Translations under genes and position numbers: made by a program
Assembly: GCA_001643675.2 (NCBI GenBank)
Contig: LSRY02000031.1
Coordinates: forward strand, 560,501 to 624,500
Direction: 5' to 3'
Length of the DNA stretch: 64,000 nt
Source of the DNA: Monocercomonoides exilis
Lineage: Eukaryota; Preaxostyla; Oxymonadida; Polymastigidae
Notes under the pieces: model-generated
What the model was told of the DNA's origin: nothing
Databases searched by the model: none
The model's input: only the letters and a program-made list of their open reading frames with translations
Shown here: one piece after another, positions 12,501 through 25,229 of the stretch
Layout: every line of letters starts with the position of its first letter
Numbering within the stretch: the stretch's first letter is position 1

Positions 12501-13823
12501 GAGAAGTCAAAGGGATGAAAAAAGCGAATAAAAATTGCATGTTCAGATGAATCGACAAGAAACCTTATGGAAATTCTTCATCCAAAGATTTATCTGCATC
12601 AACATCATTTCATGTGATAGTGTGCCAGTTGCAGCAGAAACATTTCGATAGAAAAAGACTGTTTCATGAAGCGCACAAAATGTTTTTTCTGATTGCACAA
12701 TTAATTATTAGTGATTCATCTTTGTAGAATTATCAGCCAGAGATGCAACAGATCTCTTCTCGTTTGACTCAAATTAACAGAGAAAAGCCCCAACAGAGAG
12801 GTGCTTCATTCCCGATGTCTTTTCATCATCTTCTTCATATTTTGCCACAAACAACCGTTTTTAACTGTCTTCTTCGGCTTCATCTTCTTCCTTCTTTTGG
12901 ATACGTAATGAGCGAAAACTGAACGAATGAGATAAAAAACCATTCTTTTTGTGCGTTGATCGATAATCCATCGTTTTTGGAGACTCTTTTTTGGAAATCG
13001 TTTATGACATTCACATTGACTCAGATGAATGAAACAAGGAGAAGAGGGCAAAAGATAAAAAAGTTATTGAGTGAAGACAAGGAAATCAGCCCAACCGAAA
13101 AGAGAGACAAGTCACTTTTACAGAAATGCATCTGAAACAGCTTCTTCATCTTCATCGAGTTTTTGTTTGGAGAATTATCGTAATGTTCTGATAGAACAAC
13201 TATTTTCTCTCCAATCCAATCTGAAACAACTTCATTTGTGGGACATTTGAAGTTGAAGAGCAGAAGCACGCAATTGGATGGCATTTTGTATCTTCATAAT
13301 CTTCTTCTTATTCTCAATTGGTTTTGACGATTTTTGTTTCACCTTTATTGAAGCTTCTTCATTTTATTTCACTTCAAATTCAACTTCTGTGCTTATCTTC
13401 TATTCATACAATGAAATACCGCTAATTTCAGTTATTTCGGAATGGTTCAGTTTGCACACAAGGGGAAAATGCATTTCTTCTTCTCACTCTTCCTTCTCAT
13501 TTTAATCATCTTTTCAAAGAGAACAAGGTGCTTCAACCGGAAATGGCAGAGAAGGAAGCTTCCGAAAAAGCAAACGAGCGAGCGAATGCTGAATTTGAAG
13601 AGTGTTTTTTTGACGAAACATTGGATGAGGAAGCGAATCGAAGTCATTGAACAATTTGCTGAATGTTCTTTTTTTGTTGTTTCATTTCACTTGAAATAAG
13701 TGAATGAATGATCTTTTGACCAAAAAACTTCAAAACAATTGATTATTTTGAGTATTTTGTGAAATGATAAAAAAAGAAAAAATAAATACCATTAAGCAAC
13801 AAAATTCATTTCATCTCATTTTA
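9581..13823. other. long region without an intact gene; probable gene decay
   Basis: Apart from the purine microsatellite at 10536-10829, no intact gene is seen. Base composition is patchy: C/T-rich on the + strand around 11070-11560 and more coding-like around 12320-13660. A 57-codon open stretch at about 12331-12504 (+), preceded by an acceptor-like TTCATTCAG and ended by TGA, could be an isolated exon, but it matches nothing I recognise. The pattern fits decayed members of the surface-protein family next door, but only 9187-9580 can be identified. Confidence 0.35.
10536..10829. repeat. (GGAGAA)n / (GAA)n purine microsatellite
   Basis: About 290 bp of pure A/G on the + strand. It is built from GGAGAA hexamers broken by four AAAGAAGAAG-type blocks. 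All three frames stay open and translate to Arg, Glu-Gly or Lys-Glu runs, and the other strand to Leu or Phe-Ser runs, so the open frames are products of composition rather than genes. Confidence 0.95.
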
Positions 13824-15256
13824 TCAAGCATTCACAAAATAATCAGAAATGTCAAACGATAAACCGCAATAGTATTTTTTTTTCTTAAGAAAATGAAGCA
13901 ATTCACAAAAGCTTGTGATGACATCTTCGTATCCCTCTTCTTCCATCTTTTCAATGATCTTTGAAAATACCTTTCTTTTCGCTTCTTCCTTTTCAACATC
14001 ACCCTTTTTCTTCAATCGAATCGAAACATTCATAAAGAATTGCGCGTTTCCATTTACCACATGGTCATTCAATGTTGGCCTCTGAATCTCCTCCAAAACA
14101 GCATCGACGGCTCCACTTTTCAACAAATCTTCAATTTTCACAGAACTGTTACTTGCAACATACATTAATGAAAAAGTGCATATTCCACAAATGCCTGTGT
14201 AATTATGCTTCGCTGCTCGAAAGACTTGAACAATGCTGTTAACAAGCCCAGAATATTCTTCATTCCACCGTGCGCACGGGAAGAAGTTGAAATTAATGAT
14301 ATGGAGCCATCTCACCAAAATTCGAATTTTTTTTGATTCTTTTGCTTCTTTTCCTCTTTCTTCTTTCTTTCTCCTCCAATTCACACAATGCATCAGTTGT
14401 TCCAACTCTCTCGTTGCTTCTCTCTCAAAATGCAGCTCATTCACAATAACTTTCCCCAAGCAGTTTTCGTTTCCAAATCTGTTCATCAAACATCCCCAGG
14501 CAGATTGATAGGCAAGCTGCGTCAGATTGCGATTTTCCTGATGATATTGGATGATTTCTTTGATTTCATTCAGATACTTTTCTTTTTTTATTTTCTGTTC
14601 AAAAACAAGGGAAAAAATCACACCAAATATTCAGAGAAAATGCACAAACATAGATGGAATTAATGTAACTCAGCGCCAACAGAACCATTTCCACCTCTTT
14701 CTGAGCTTCCTCGTTTTCCTTTTCATTCAATGCAAATTTCAGCAAGCAAGGAATACTAATTGAAACCAAGTCTGAAGATGAAGCATCGTTTAGCAAAAGA
14801 TAACACTCACAAAGATCAACAAGAAGCTTTTCATTCTTTTCTTCTATCTTCTCATTTTCACTTATAATTATCTTCTCGAATCTAGACCTCAATGAAGATC
14901 GTATAAAATCCAGGTTCCATAAATTCTTCAGAACGGAGCAATATCCCATGTGTTTCAACAGTTTCAAGGCATTCTCCAAATCTATTCTTTTTTCTTCTAT
15001 CATTTTATGAATTTTGTTGAACAGTTCTTTTGCACAAACAGAAAGCAATTCGTCTCTATCCATCTCGTCCATTAGTCCATTCATTTCTTCAATCTTCTGT
15101 TTCTGTTCATCCTCATTGAAATCTTCCAGTTCAGAAAACAATTCTTCAATTAAAAAATAAATAACAATGCAATAAACAAGAATATAAATGGTGCGTCAAC
15201 TGCAAACGAGTGAACTTGTTAGTAATGCTCATCTCCTTCAATTTTTGAAAATCCAT
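13824..15256 (-). CDS. ARM/HEAT-like helical protein, paralogue 2 (function unknown)
   Basis: Three exons (15256-15208, 15143-14650, 14594-13824) give 437 aa ending in TGA. Donors GTTTGC and GTTTGT; acceptors TTGAAG and GAACAG. Shared landmarks with paralogue 1 include LVDLCECYL, SIPCLLKFALNEKE, EVEMVLLALS, YLNEIKEII and QLAYQSAWGCL. The two intron positions and phases are the same as in paralogue 1. The C-terminal 150 residues have diverged most. The family is not recognised. The conserved gene structure and equal length indicate an older duplication with both copies maintained under selection. Confidence 0.75.
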
Positions 15257-16589
15257 TTCAATCCCAAAAATAATGAAATTTTAACATAAATATTGCATTA
15301 ACATATGTTTGGAAAGCAGAATAAAATAACAAATAAATATATAAAACAGCCTTAATATACATGTGCTCACACCGTTGTTTTCTGCATTTGCATTTTGACA
15401 AAGGATTATGAAGAGAATCAACGTTTTATCTTTTTCTTTATTTGTTATGGATTCAATGATCGAATTGATTAATTTGAACAATGATATCAATTGGCAAATT
15501 GAGAGAACGTTGAGTGAACATTAACTTCAGAATTAGCAATATTATTTCCTGTGTTTGTGTGAATAACCAGAAAGGCATTCCCAACAACGGAATAATGAAT
15601 GATATTTTTTGTTTTTGGTTAACTGAAGAAATCCAACGATTTTATTGTTTAATAGAGGTATCGGTGTGTGCGCATTTTTTATTGTTCTATTGATTGCGAA
15701 GATATTTCCATCTATATCCTTTCCAAAGCCCAGGAATCTTGTTAATTGTTGAAATGGCCAATCTCCTCTATACGGAGCATAACGATGGGAATGGTGATAG
15801 CTAATGTGTAACAATTAGCAAATAAAGGAATATGTGCAAGTGCCATGATTTTCATAATGTTTTTAATTTGAAACAAGAAATATTCACAAATTGATTAAAT
15901 TATTTGTTGAATGAAGATTAAAGAGGATGGAATTCTATGGGGGAGAAATCCGCACGAAATTATATAGCATTTAGGGACATAAGGCAGAAGGAACAGTCTG
16001 TGGTATTTTTTGGAGGCAAGGAAAGTGGTTTTCCATATCAAGAGAAGAAGATTAATTGCGAAAAAAAGGGAAGAAAACAACAAAGCAATGCGATTGGAGC
16101 ACAGAAGAATTTCATGTTGATTCATCTTCATCTTTTTTTTGCGATCAGAAGAAAATGCTTGTGCGATATGGAATTTTTGCTGTTCATTCGAGAAGATAAT
16201 CCATTTTGCTTCAAAACAGAATATGATAGAAAAATGTGAGTTCTTTTAAAATGAAGCATTTGATTGGATTCTCCAGAAAAAGAAAATTTGTGTTTGGCAA
16301 ATGAAAATGCTGTTTCACCATCTTGTTAATTTGGGGCATATTGAACTGGAAGGAGCAGTGGGATAACAAATTTGCTTTGATCTGCTTTGACTGCATCAGG
16401 GCTGCCAGAATGTTTTGCCATCGCATTCTTCATTTTCTTCCTTCATTTCATTTCACCCTCTTCCTCCTCTTCATCTTCTTGTTTATCGCATTCTTCTATT
16501 TCCTATTATCCTTTCCCGCCTCTTCTCGCTCCTCCGGCACCGCCAGCGCAATCGCTGCTGGCGACAGAACTACATCCTCCATCCTCAGC
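15257..16589. other. intergenic, no supported gene
   Basis: Short open stretches exist on both strands (for example about 90 codons at 15542-15814 minus and 100 codons at 15937-16239 plus). None has a recognisable motif, splice context or codon pattern good enough to call. Confidence 0.3.
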
Positions 16590-17118
16590 CCAACCGCCTA
16601 CAACCACTTCTCCACAATCTCCCAAACTTCACACGCTGTAACTCCTCATCCCATCACTTCATCGTCCAGCACCACCACCGCACGCCTCGACTGCAGCGAT
16701 CGCGACACCAGCCGCGCTATCGCCGACGGCAGCAGCGACGGGTCAAACAGATCGTAGATCCACGGGAATGCATTCATACAGCCGACACAAAAATCTGCTT
16801 TTCCTCTGGCTTCGTTCCCACAGACGCTGCATGCGACGGAAGCTGCGCCACCAGCGGAACCGAAAGCATCGCCGAAAGCGCCACATCGTACGCACACACA
16901 ACACCCCCATACAGCACCGCCCGCCGAGCCACAACATATCCCCGCAGAGTCTGCAGCGCCCGTTGTGCCACATCAAATCCCGGCTACAACAGTCTCATGT
17001 ACCGCACATACACCCAAGCTGCCTCAGTACCACAATCCGCAGCCGTCTCTCGATATCGTCCATCACTGCTGCTGAAGTGCATGAAGCTGCCAATGCTGAT
17101 GCTCTGAAGATCTATTAC
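16590..17118 (-). pseudogene. relic resembling the C-terminal end of IFT122 (intraflagellar transport)
   Basis: A GC-rich island. Reading the minus strand, one frame gives AQRALQTLRGYVVARRAVLY, which resembles the helical segment just before the zinc ribbons of IFT122. An adjacent frame then gives CVRC, CSVCG and CVGC cysteine pairs followed by FPWIYDLFDPSLLP and ARLVSRSLQSRRAVVVL, like the IFT122 zinc-ribbon tail. Joining the two needs a frame change near 16850. The first frame also contains a TAG at about 16985 and the second a TGA at 16646-16648. IFT122 is an IFT-A subunit of retrograde flagellar transport. No upstream WD repeats are present. The similarity is judged from memory and is weak to moderate; unrecognised introns in a live gene remain possible. 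Confidence 0.3.
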
Positions 17119-17775
17119 ATGCGCTAAATATGATGAAGAAGATGAAGATTGTTTATGCTCTGTTGCTTCTTTTCTGCGTTTTTGTGCAATTGGTATGGAA
17201 AAACAGAGAGGCATTCAACTTTTATCACAGATCGCGCTTTCTGTCGTGATGACACAGAAATGCGAGGAAAACAAAAGCCCTATTTGTTGAATTGCTCACT
17301 TCAATCATCTTCCTGGTACTTGATAACAATCATTCCTCGCCTATATGGAGAGTGTTAAATATTCAACAGGCATCCATGTTTCAAATAAAATATTTATTCA
17401 TTTTGAATAATGAAAATATTCTATTTCCCCTCCGAGAAATATAAGCTGAAATTTTCACTAAAGCTTTTTTTATTCGAAAAAATCAAATGCTGATTTACAA
17501 AATATTATTTATCAAAATTGCAAATTGATGAAAAAACCAAACAACTGCACGAAAAAAGTTCCAAAAAATATCAAAAGAACACATTTGTTTTAATATATAT
17601 TTTCATCATTTATCTTCGAATAATTAGCAACATTCAGAAAAATTATTAGATCAATAATTGTAATATAAAGTCTTGATTTATCTGTTTTTTATTTTGTAAA
17701 TGAGTGGGCAATTACTTTTATTCATTTGTTTGCACATAGCTAAGGCACTTGTAATGCAAGATTTCTTTCGAAGGC
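17119..17775. other. intergenic upstream of giant beta-helix gene 1
   Basis: AT-rich, no gene seen. A plausible leader ATG with a hydrophobic signal sequence begins at 17776, immediately downstream. No recognisable promoter element. Confidence 0.4.
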
Positions 17776-20700
17776 ATGAGTCGAATAATCATAATGTTTG
17801 TTCTGGTGCAAGTTCTTATTGTTAACTCATTAATTCTAACTAGAGAGAACTATTTCCCGTAGAGTTGAGAATAAACCAGACTAAGGCAACCGAAAATAAT
17901 TCAAATATTATTTATGAAGTGAGAGAACTATTTCCTGCTCCAATCACGGAGATTATTTCTTTTTTTTCTATTTTCAATTCTTCTGTGGGATTGAGGTTGC
18001 TAACGATGGATCATCATGCTGTTTCGTCTTTTCTACTCTCAATAACATATTCTAGAACAAGAATCGAATCATGCATCATCTTCCAAAATTCTTCATCTTT
18101 ATTTTTATTACGAGAAAGTTCAATTTTTATTGGAAACTTGAGCTTACTTCAAAAAGCAGAAGCGTTCACTAACAGTCTCATATCTTCATGTTACGAATTT
18201 TCTTCTTTTATTTTGAGTGATTCCATTTTTTCAAATTTGGTCATATTTTCTACAGACAATTTCCTTATTTCTGGAAAGAGCCAAAGCGAACAGATTGATG
18301 GCTGCGCCTTCAAAAACATTTCTGTGAAGCATGACAAAAACAATTATCGCCATATTGATCATTCTTCTTGTTTAAGTTTGATGGAGAATTGCCTTATATC
18401 ATCTTCTATGAACGTTCTTGAAGGAGGGATTGTGAGTGGAACAGAAGGATCTGGTTCATTCACCTGCAACAATTGCACATTTATTCAGAATGAAAGAACG
18501 GATCGGAAAGTGAGAAATACAGACAGACAGTCAACAACTCAAACACAGACATACAAGAATGCTGAATGGATTGGATGCTCTGCGCCTTGTGGAGGAGCAC
18601 TGTATGTTCATGACAATTCGAGTGCAACGCTGACAGTTGAGAATTCGTCATTTGTGAAATGCAATGCGACATCCACAAGAGGAGGGGGAATATTTGCTTT
18701 GAATATTGGAGAATGCACTGTGAAACATTCCACATTTGTTGAGTGCTATTGTGTGTCATCAACAAATTATGGAGGAGCTGGGGCAGAAATTTCTGGAATG
18801 ACAATCCAGGTATTTATTGAAAACTGTTTGTTCAAAGATGAATGGTCTGAGAATGATGCTGGAGGACTTGGGATTTGGAGATCAAAAACAGAAAAAACAA
18901 AAGATTGTGTATTAAATTGTTTATTTCAAAATTGTAGCGGGCATAATTCAATAGATGGTGATGGCGGAGGCTTTCTTCATTGGTTTGCAGTTGACAAAAT
19001 CGTTATCAGAAACTGCCTTTTTCAAAGTTGTCATTCAGATTGCAATGGTGGTGCTGCAAACCTAATGACGAACGAATATAATGGAAATCTTTTGTGGTTT
19101 TGCTTTTTCCACAATAACACAGCACCATATGGAAATGACATTTATGTGCATGATTATTCCACAGACTCCCAGATTGCTTTCTGCTATTCAACAAGAACAG
19201 AAGGGGTTAGGTATTATGCAGGTGGAGATAAAAGTGATTGGCTTCCCAATGAAGGAGGAAGAAGCAGATTTGTTGCTTCGGTGGAGAATCAGACAAATGC
19301 AAAAGACACATTCAGCTGTGGGTTGAATGAAAGTTGTGCATGTCTCACAATCAGCCATTGCCTTTCCCAAATGATTGAAGGGTTTGTGGAGGAAATAAGG
19401 GTGTTGAGTGGAACAGTTGTGGAAGAAAAAGGAATTGATGTTGGAGAGAAAACAATCTCTGTGAATGGGGTTTCTTCAGCTGGTTCTTCCATTGAAACAA
19501 AATTCGAGGGAAATGGATTGAGTCTGTTTTGTATTGGAACAGGGGAATTGGCTGTGAGTGATCTATCTGTGATCCACAGCACATCGTTTGAAAACAACAG
19601 GCGATGCAGACTGTTTGAGGTTGAGGGAAATGGGTTGATGGATGTGAAGAGAATAAACATTTCGATGGATTCTGCTCATTCAGAAGAGAGGAGCATTCAA
19701 AACTCACTTGTGAAACTGGAAGGGGGAGAGTTGAAGATGCAAGACGTGAGATGGGAACAAACATTCAGCACCACGAGTGTGATATCACTTTCTCAAGAAT
19801 CATCTGTGACATTGTCTCTGGATAACTGTGTGTTCAGCAACATTGTGAGAACAACAGCCGGATCATCTCTGATAAGTGTGAGTGAAGGGTCATATTCGAT
19901 AACTCTTGATGGATGCACGATTGATGGGTGTGGGAATGAAGACTGTGAGTTTGGAGGGGGAATGATGGTTGAAGTGGGAAGTGGGAGTTCATTGAAGATG
20001 AATGGAGGCTTTGTGAAGAACTGTTATGCCTCGACCACTCAAGGCAGAGGAGGAGGAATTGGGCTGAAAGTGAAAGACATAAGTGCAGACTTTCTGATTT
20101 CATCAGGATTTGAAGGGAACAGGGCCAGATGGGGAAGTGACATTTTTGTTGACTCGATCGATCTGGAGTCAACTGCAACAAGTGGGAAGATCGCTTCATT
20201 GACTGCCTCATTGGAAACAAAGAGCAAGATGCAAGGATATGAAAATGGGGATGAATCGTTCCCAATTCCACTGTGTATCTATTTGTGGAACAACTTTTCT
20301 GCGCCAGCGTTTGTGGGAGGAGGATCACTGAGCCATGATTTCTCGAAGTGTGGATTTGAAGAGTTTCCATGTTCATCCATTTTGAAGGCAGTGTCGCTCC
20401 ACTATGAAGGGGAGAAAAAGGATGTTGCTCTTCTTGAGCCATTTGTCTTTGAGGAGGAACTGGGATTAACTTCACATGAATGGAGCATTGCATCCAAAGA
20501 GAATGAGATGAAGTGCGATGTTTGTGATCAGAAAGAGGGAGCTCAAAGTGGATTGATTGAAAACACAGTTTCTGTGTCTGTGACTGGTATTGTATTTTCA
20601 TTGAAGAAATCGCTGACCTTTCATGAGAGTGTGTTTGAGTGTCATTCAGGGAAGCTCACACTGAATGGATGTGGGATGGAAGGAGGGGATGAAGCTATTT

Positions 20701-23700
20701 CGACTGTGTTTGTGAAGGCTGTTGGAGGGGTAGTGGAGGTGAGTGAGTTTGGATCAGAGAATATGAAAATTGGAGATTCATCGATATTTGCTGTTGAGGG
20801 GAATGCTGAAAGTGTGCCTTCGATGAATATGACTAATTGTGATTTTTCCGAAATCACATTTGATGATGGGTGTGTTGTTGAGTGCCGCGAGGGGATTATT
20901 GAAGAGATGTCAGGATGCACATTTTCATCGATTACTCGTTCACGGGGAAGTGGAGGATGCATCAGCATTGTGAACAATGAGGATGATGATGATTATGGAA
21001 GAGATTTCAAAGTGAAAATAAATGACTGCACATTTGAAGGGTGTGCTATTACTGGAGAGGAGGGATATGAGATTGGAGGAGGTGCACTCTTTTGTGAAGC
21101 ATCTTCGAAAGCGAATCTGTTGATAAATTTGTGTTCGTTTTATTGTTGCAGAGCACCATATGAAGAGGGAAGTGTTGGATATGGAGGAGGAATAATGCTG
21201 AAGATACTGAAAGAGGAAGAAGAAGAAGGAAAGGCAGGGTTTGTGATATCTTCACCTGTTTTTTCATCTGAGAAGCCAAACAATGCGAAATATGGGAAGG
21301 ATCTGTTCATTTCATCTCCATCGCTTGCCAAGAGCATCAAGAACGAAACCCTGCCATTTGTGAAAGACAAACTGGAGATGCTGTCAGAGGACTCTCTGAT
21401 GGGATATGATGGAGAAAACAAAGAGTGTGCAATCCCGCTGATCTATTTCTGGAAAGAAGTTGGATCGAGTGTGTATATTGCAGAGGAAGGAAACAATGTT
21501 GTTGTGTGTGGCTTTCCAAATCTTCCGTGCCAATCTGTTGATTATGGGATGAATCGGATCGGCAGTTCAACAGTTGAGACGATGATGATTCATGGGATTT
21601 GTGATGTGAGGAGTGTGATTGGGATGAATGGGATGAAGGTGGAAGGAACAAATGGGGAGTCAGACAAAATCCAATTTGTTCAAACACTTGAAGGGGATGG
21701 AGATGATGTTGTTGAATGCAAAGGGGTTGTTCAGTTCAGTGAATTGGGGATTCTGATTCCCAGTTCCTTTGACAACGGAGCAAATATCCTCATCCAGACA
21801 GGATCAGATTCAGTCAAAACGAGAGTTGTGAGCTGTTCAATTAATAGGAGTAACAACGTGGAAGATGAGGTGTCATTTGTTCTGATCAGTGCTTCGAAAG
21901 GAATTGTTTTGATTGAAAAAACAAAAATAGCTGGATTCTCAACGATGCATGAGATAATGAGCATATCAGCTGATTGTGTGACAACCATGAACAGTGTGAC
22001 ATTTGAAGATATTTCATTGAACGGGAAAAGTGCAATTGCGATGAGTGAAAGTGTGTTTCCTGGAGTTGGGAATGATAATGCAGAAGAAGTGTGGAATGTT
22101 CAATTTGAACAATGTTCATTTGTGAATGTGAAGCACAGCGCGTCAAACAACCCTTCATTGCTTTGTTGTGATGTGTCGAATGATGTGAGATTGAAAATAT
22201 GGAACTCAACAATTGATGGATGTGGATCGACAAGCTCGAATGAAGGAGGAGGGATGTTTTTCCTTCTCAACGAAAGGGGAAGATTGGAAGTGAATCACAC
22301 AAATGTGACAGAGTGTTTCTGCTCGAATATTGGGAGAGGAGGAGGACTGTTTTTGAAATCACAGAGTGTCTCGCAGAAGGCATTGCCATTTGTGCTGTCG
22401 AACATCACATTCCTTCGGAATGTTGCATCGAAGGGGAGAGATGTGTTTGTGAAGTGCACAGACCTTGACTCGCAGATAAGTGAGTCACAGTTCCTGATAA
22501 ACTTTGGGGAGCCATTTGTGAGGGAGCTGGCGATATGGGGGTGCACAGCAGACAATTATGGGGATGAAGAGGATCTGCTGAGGAGGGTGTTTGTGTTCAG
22601 GAGCGAATTCATATTTGTTTCATCGATTGTGGAGAACAGCAGCGACAGCAAGCAGTGTGGGGAGATGAAGAGCACATGCACATCGCTGAATGTTGGGGTG
22701 AGCCACATCATCCCATCGGATTATTCTCTGCTGTTTGTTTGGAATGAAACAGAATTGACTGGTTCGTGTTCAGCTGAGAAGGTGACGATCAAGTCGATGG
22801 AGGCGAGCAGGAATGGGGAGATAAAAGTGAGAGAGATTGAGCTTGTGGGTGAGGGAGTTGTGAGAACTTCAGAGTCTGTTCGATTTGAGAAGGTGTCATT
22901 TGTTTTTGGTGGAATGGGAAATGTTGTCTGTTCGTGCTTGATACACCAGCTGAATGGATCTCTCATTCTGGAATCTGTTTCATTCTTGTCAGAGAGCAGA
23001 ACAACAGAAAATACACAGACCCTTTTTGACTTTTCTCTGATTGTTGTTGAAGAAGGGTTGTTTGAGGCAGATCGGTGCATTGTTGGACACTTGAAATTCT
23101 CGAAGCCTGTGTTTCAGATATTGAGTTCTGAAAGGGCAACATTTGAGGATGTGGGAGTGGATGATGTGGAATGCAAGAGTTCGTTGATTGAATGTGGGAA
23201 AAGTGAGAAAGTGAGTGTTTCGAAGTTGGGAGCCACAAACATTGACTTAGAAGAGAGAAGCCTGATCTCACTTGAAAACAGCCACTCACCACTCGTTTTG
23301 TTATTGATGGTATCATCATTCACAAACATCAGCCGATCGAGTGATGGGTCTTGCATTGTTTGCACAAGTCAGCCGATGAGTGGATTTGAGATGTGCAACT
23401 GCTCTTTTCACGAGTGCACATCAGATTCGCCAAAGGGGAGCCAAGTGGCGATAGCATTGACACAGGAGATATTGATGGAATTGTGTGTGTTTGAGGGGAA
23501 TCTGGAAACAGGAACAGAAAGGAATGAGATTTCTGAGGAAGTCTGCAAATGGAATGGTTCTGTTGTTGATTTCACAAATTGTTCTGTAGAATTGAGAGAT
23601 ACAACAATCTGCAACTCCTCAAAAGGAGGAATGAGTGTGAGTGGAGGATATGTGATGATTGAGGCAGGTAACTTCAGCAACAACAGCCCTTCGATTGAGA

Positions 23701-25229
23701 ATTACCCATCTGTGCGAAGAAACATTATTTGCTCTGATTCTGCTTCGCTGACAATCTCCAGTTTGAAAGGTGGTGATGGAGTGAAAGACAATTCATCACT
23801 TTGGATTCTGAATGAAGGATGCACGCTTGATGGAATAGCAGGAGAAAGGTCATCTTCATTTTTCATTTCAGTGTTGGAGAGTGTTGAAGCAAAGGAAGTG
23901 GGAGAAGAAGTGGAGATTGTGTTCAAAGGGAAGCTTCTTCTCCCATGCGACTTGTCATTCATGGTTGTGAAGCAGATGGGAGAAGAAAAGCAGATTGAAA
24001 AATATGAGTTTGATGAAAGTGGATGTGTGTCAGAGACCGAAGTTGAAGGGAGACTGCCAAAAGAGATGATAACGGAAGCAGGAGAAGGGGTGGAAGTGAG
24101 TGTGTGCATTCTGTTTGGAGATGGAAATAATCCATCATCAACAAATTCATTCATTTTAAAGAATGCAAGCATAACTCTTCCAAAAGGCGATGAAATAATG
24201 TTTAAAAGTGAGAATAAAATTGAATGGAGTTTATTTGCCTTTATTGGATGTATTGTTATTGTAATAATTCTGTTATTTGTGATTGTTGTTGTTGTGCTCC
24301 TGAGAAAGAAATTGAAGGAATTGGAAAGGAATGTAGAAAAAGAGAGATTAGAAAATGAGCAGATAATGGGGAAGATTGAGAGGAGAAGAAGAGAAGGGAA
24401 TGGAGGGAGCTTTGAGATGAGTGAAATGCCATCCACATTACTGGAAGGGATGACAAGCCAAATTCCGCTTCTCATTGACAACGATGATCTTCCAGAGCCT
24501 CAGTCAATGAACAATGATGAAATACTGAATGAAAACGATCTTCCAGATTTGGAATCTTCATTGCCATTTTCTGAAGATTGTTCTATTTCCTTGGTATCTC
24601 AATCTCATTCACTCAATGTGATATCAGCGAAGAAGCCATTTCGAGAGAAGGAGAAAAAGAACATCAAAACATTACATTCAGTAATTCATTCGGTGCAAGG
24701 TAATTTCACACTGGGAACAAGAGCGATTGATGTTGTTGATGGGAAGGAAGTGGTTATGGAAGTGGCAGAGCTGTTTGAGCATTTGATTTCTGTTGGAGAT
24801 GAAAGGGTGGAAATGATGGGGAGGCAGTTGTGTCCATATACAATCTTTGTTGAAGAAGGGAACGAAAATGAAAAATACATATTGACTGAAGAATTGGAGG
24901 ATGAAAAGCAGAAGGAAGAAATGAAGCGATGGAAGGCTCCAGAAGAAGGAAATGAAGAAGATGGAATTGAAAAGGCAGTTGTTTTCGCACTTGGACTGAT
25001 TCTTCATGAAATGACAACAGGAGAGGTGCCTTTAAGCGAGTGCATTGCTGAAGAAGCGCTAGAGATGATGAAAGATGGGGTGCGACCGCTGACAGAAGGA
25101 ATCGAAGGAGAAGATCTGGTTGAGGTGATGGAGAAGATGTGGGCAGATGAGCCAAACGAAAGACCCACATTGGCAGAGATGAAAGAATTATTGAGAGAAT
25201 TGAAAGAAAACAATGAAGAGCAACAATGA
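17776..25229 (+). CDS. giant beta-helix transmembrane protein with degenerate kinase-like tail, copy 1
   Basis: Predicted 2,476-aa surface protein. Exon 1 (17776-17820) encodes a 15-residue hydrophobic signal-peptide start; a 23-nt intron (17821-17843) restores frame into one 7.4-kb exon ending in TGA. The ectodomain is a parallel beta-helix of Pmp type, rich in GGAL/GGGI turns, FxGN/FxNN and Asn-X-Ser/Thr sites. It is divided by four paired-Cys junctions at about residues 506, 850, 1237 and 1620 (CGLNESCAC, CGFEEFPC, CGFPNLPC, CGEMKSTC). One membrane helix lies at about 2142-2168. The 308-residue cytoplasmic tail keeps late kinase-fold motifs (RWKAPE near 2376, VVFALGLILHEM, DEPNERPTLAEM) but shows no glycine loop, HRD or DFG, so it is probably a pseudokinase. 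Residues after about 195 are near-identical to copy 2. Ligand unknown; adhesion or sensing is inference. Confidence 0.85.
17821..17843 (+). other. candidate 23-nt intron
   Basis: The segment starts GTTAAC and ends TCTAACTAG, combining a GT donor, a CTAAC branch-point-like motif and an AG acceptor in 23 nt. Removing it changes frame by two and joins the signal-peptide ATG frame to the 7.4-kb frame. Without it, the long frame has no ATG until about 18006 and no secretion signal. The other introns placed here are 45 nt or longer. Confidence 0.5.

Noticed and set aside
16415-17107. 230-codon + strand frame over the GC-rich island
   Set aside because: Composition is His/Pro/Thr-rich without motif, while the minus strand shows ordered cysteine pairs; most likely antisense.
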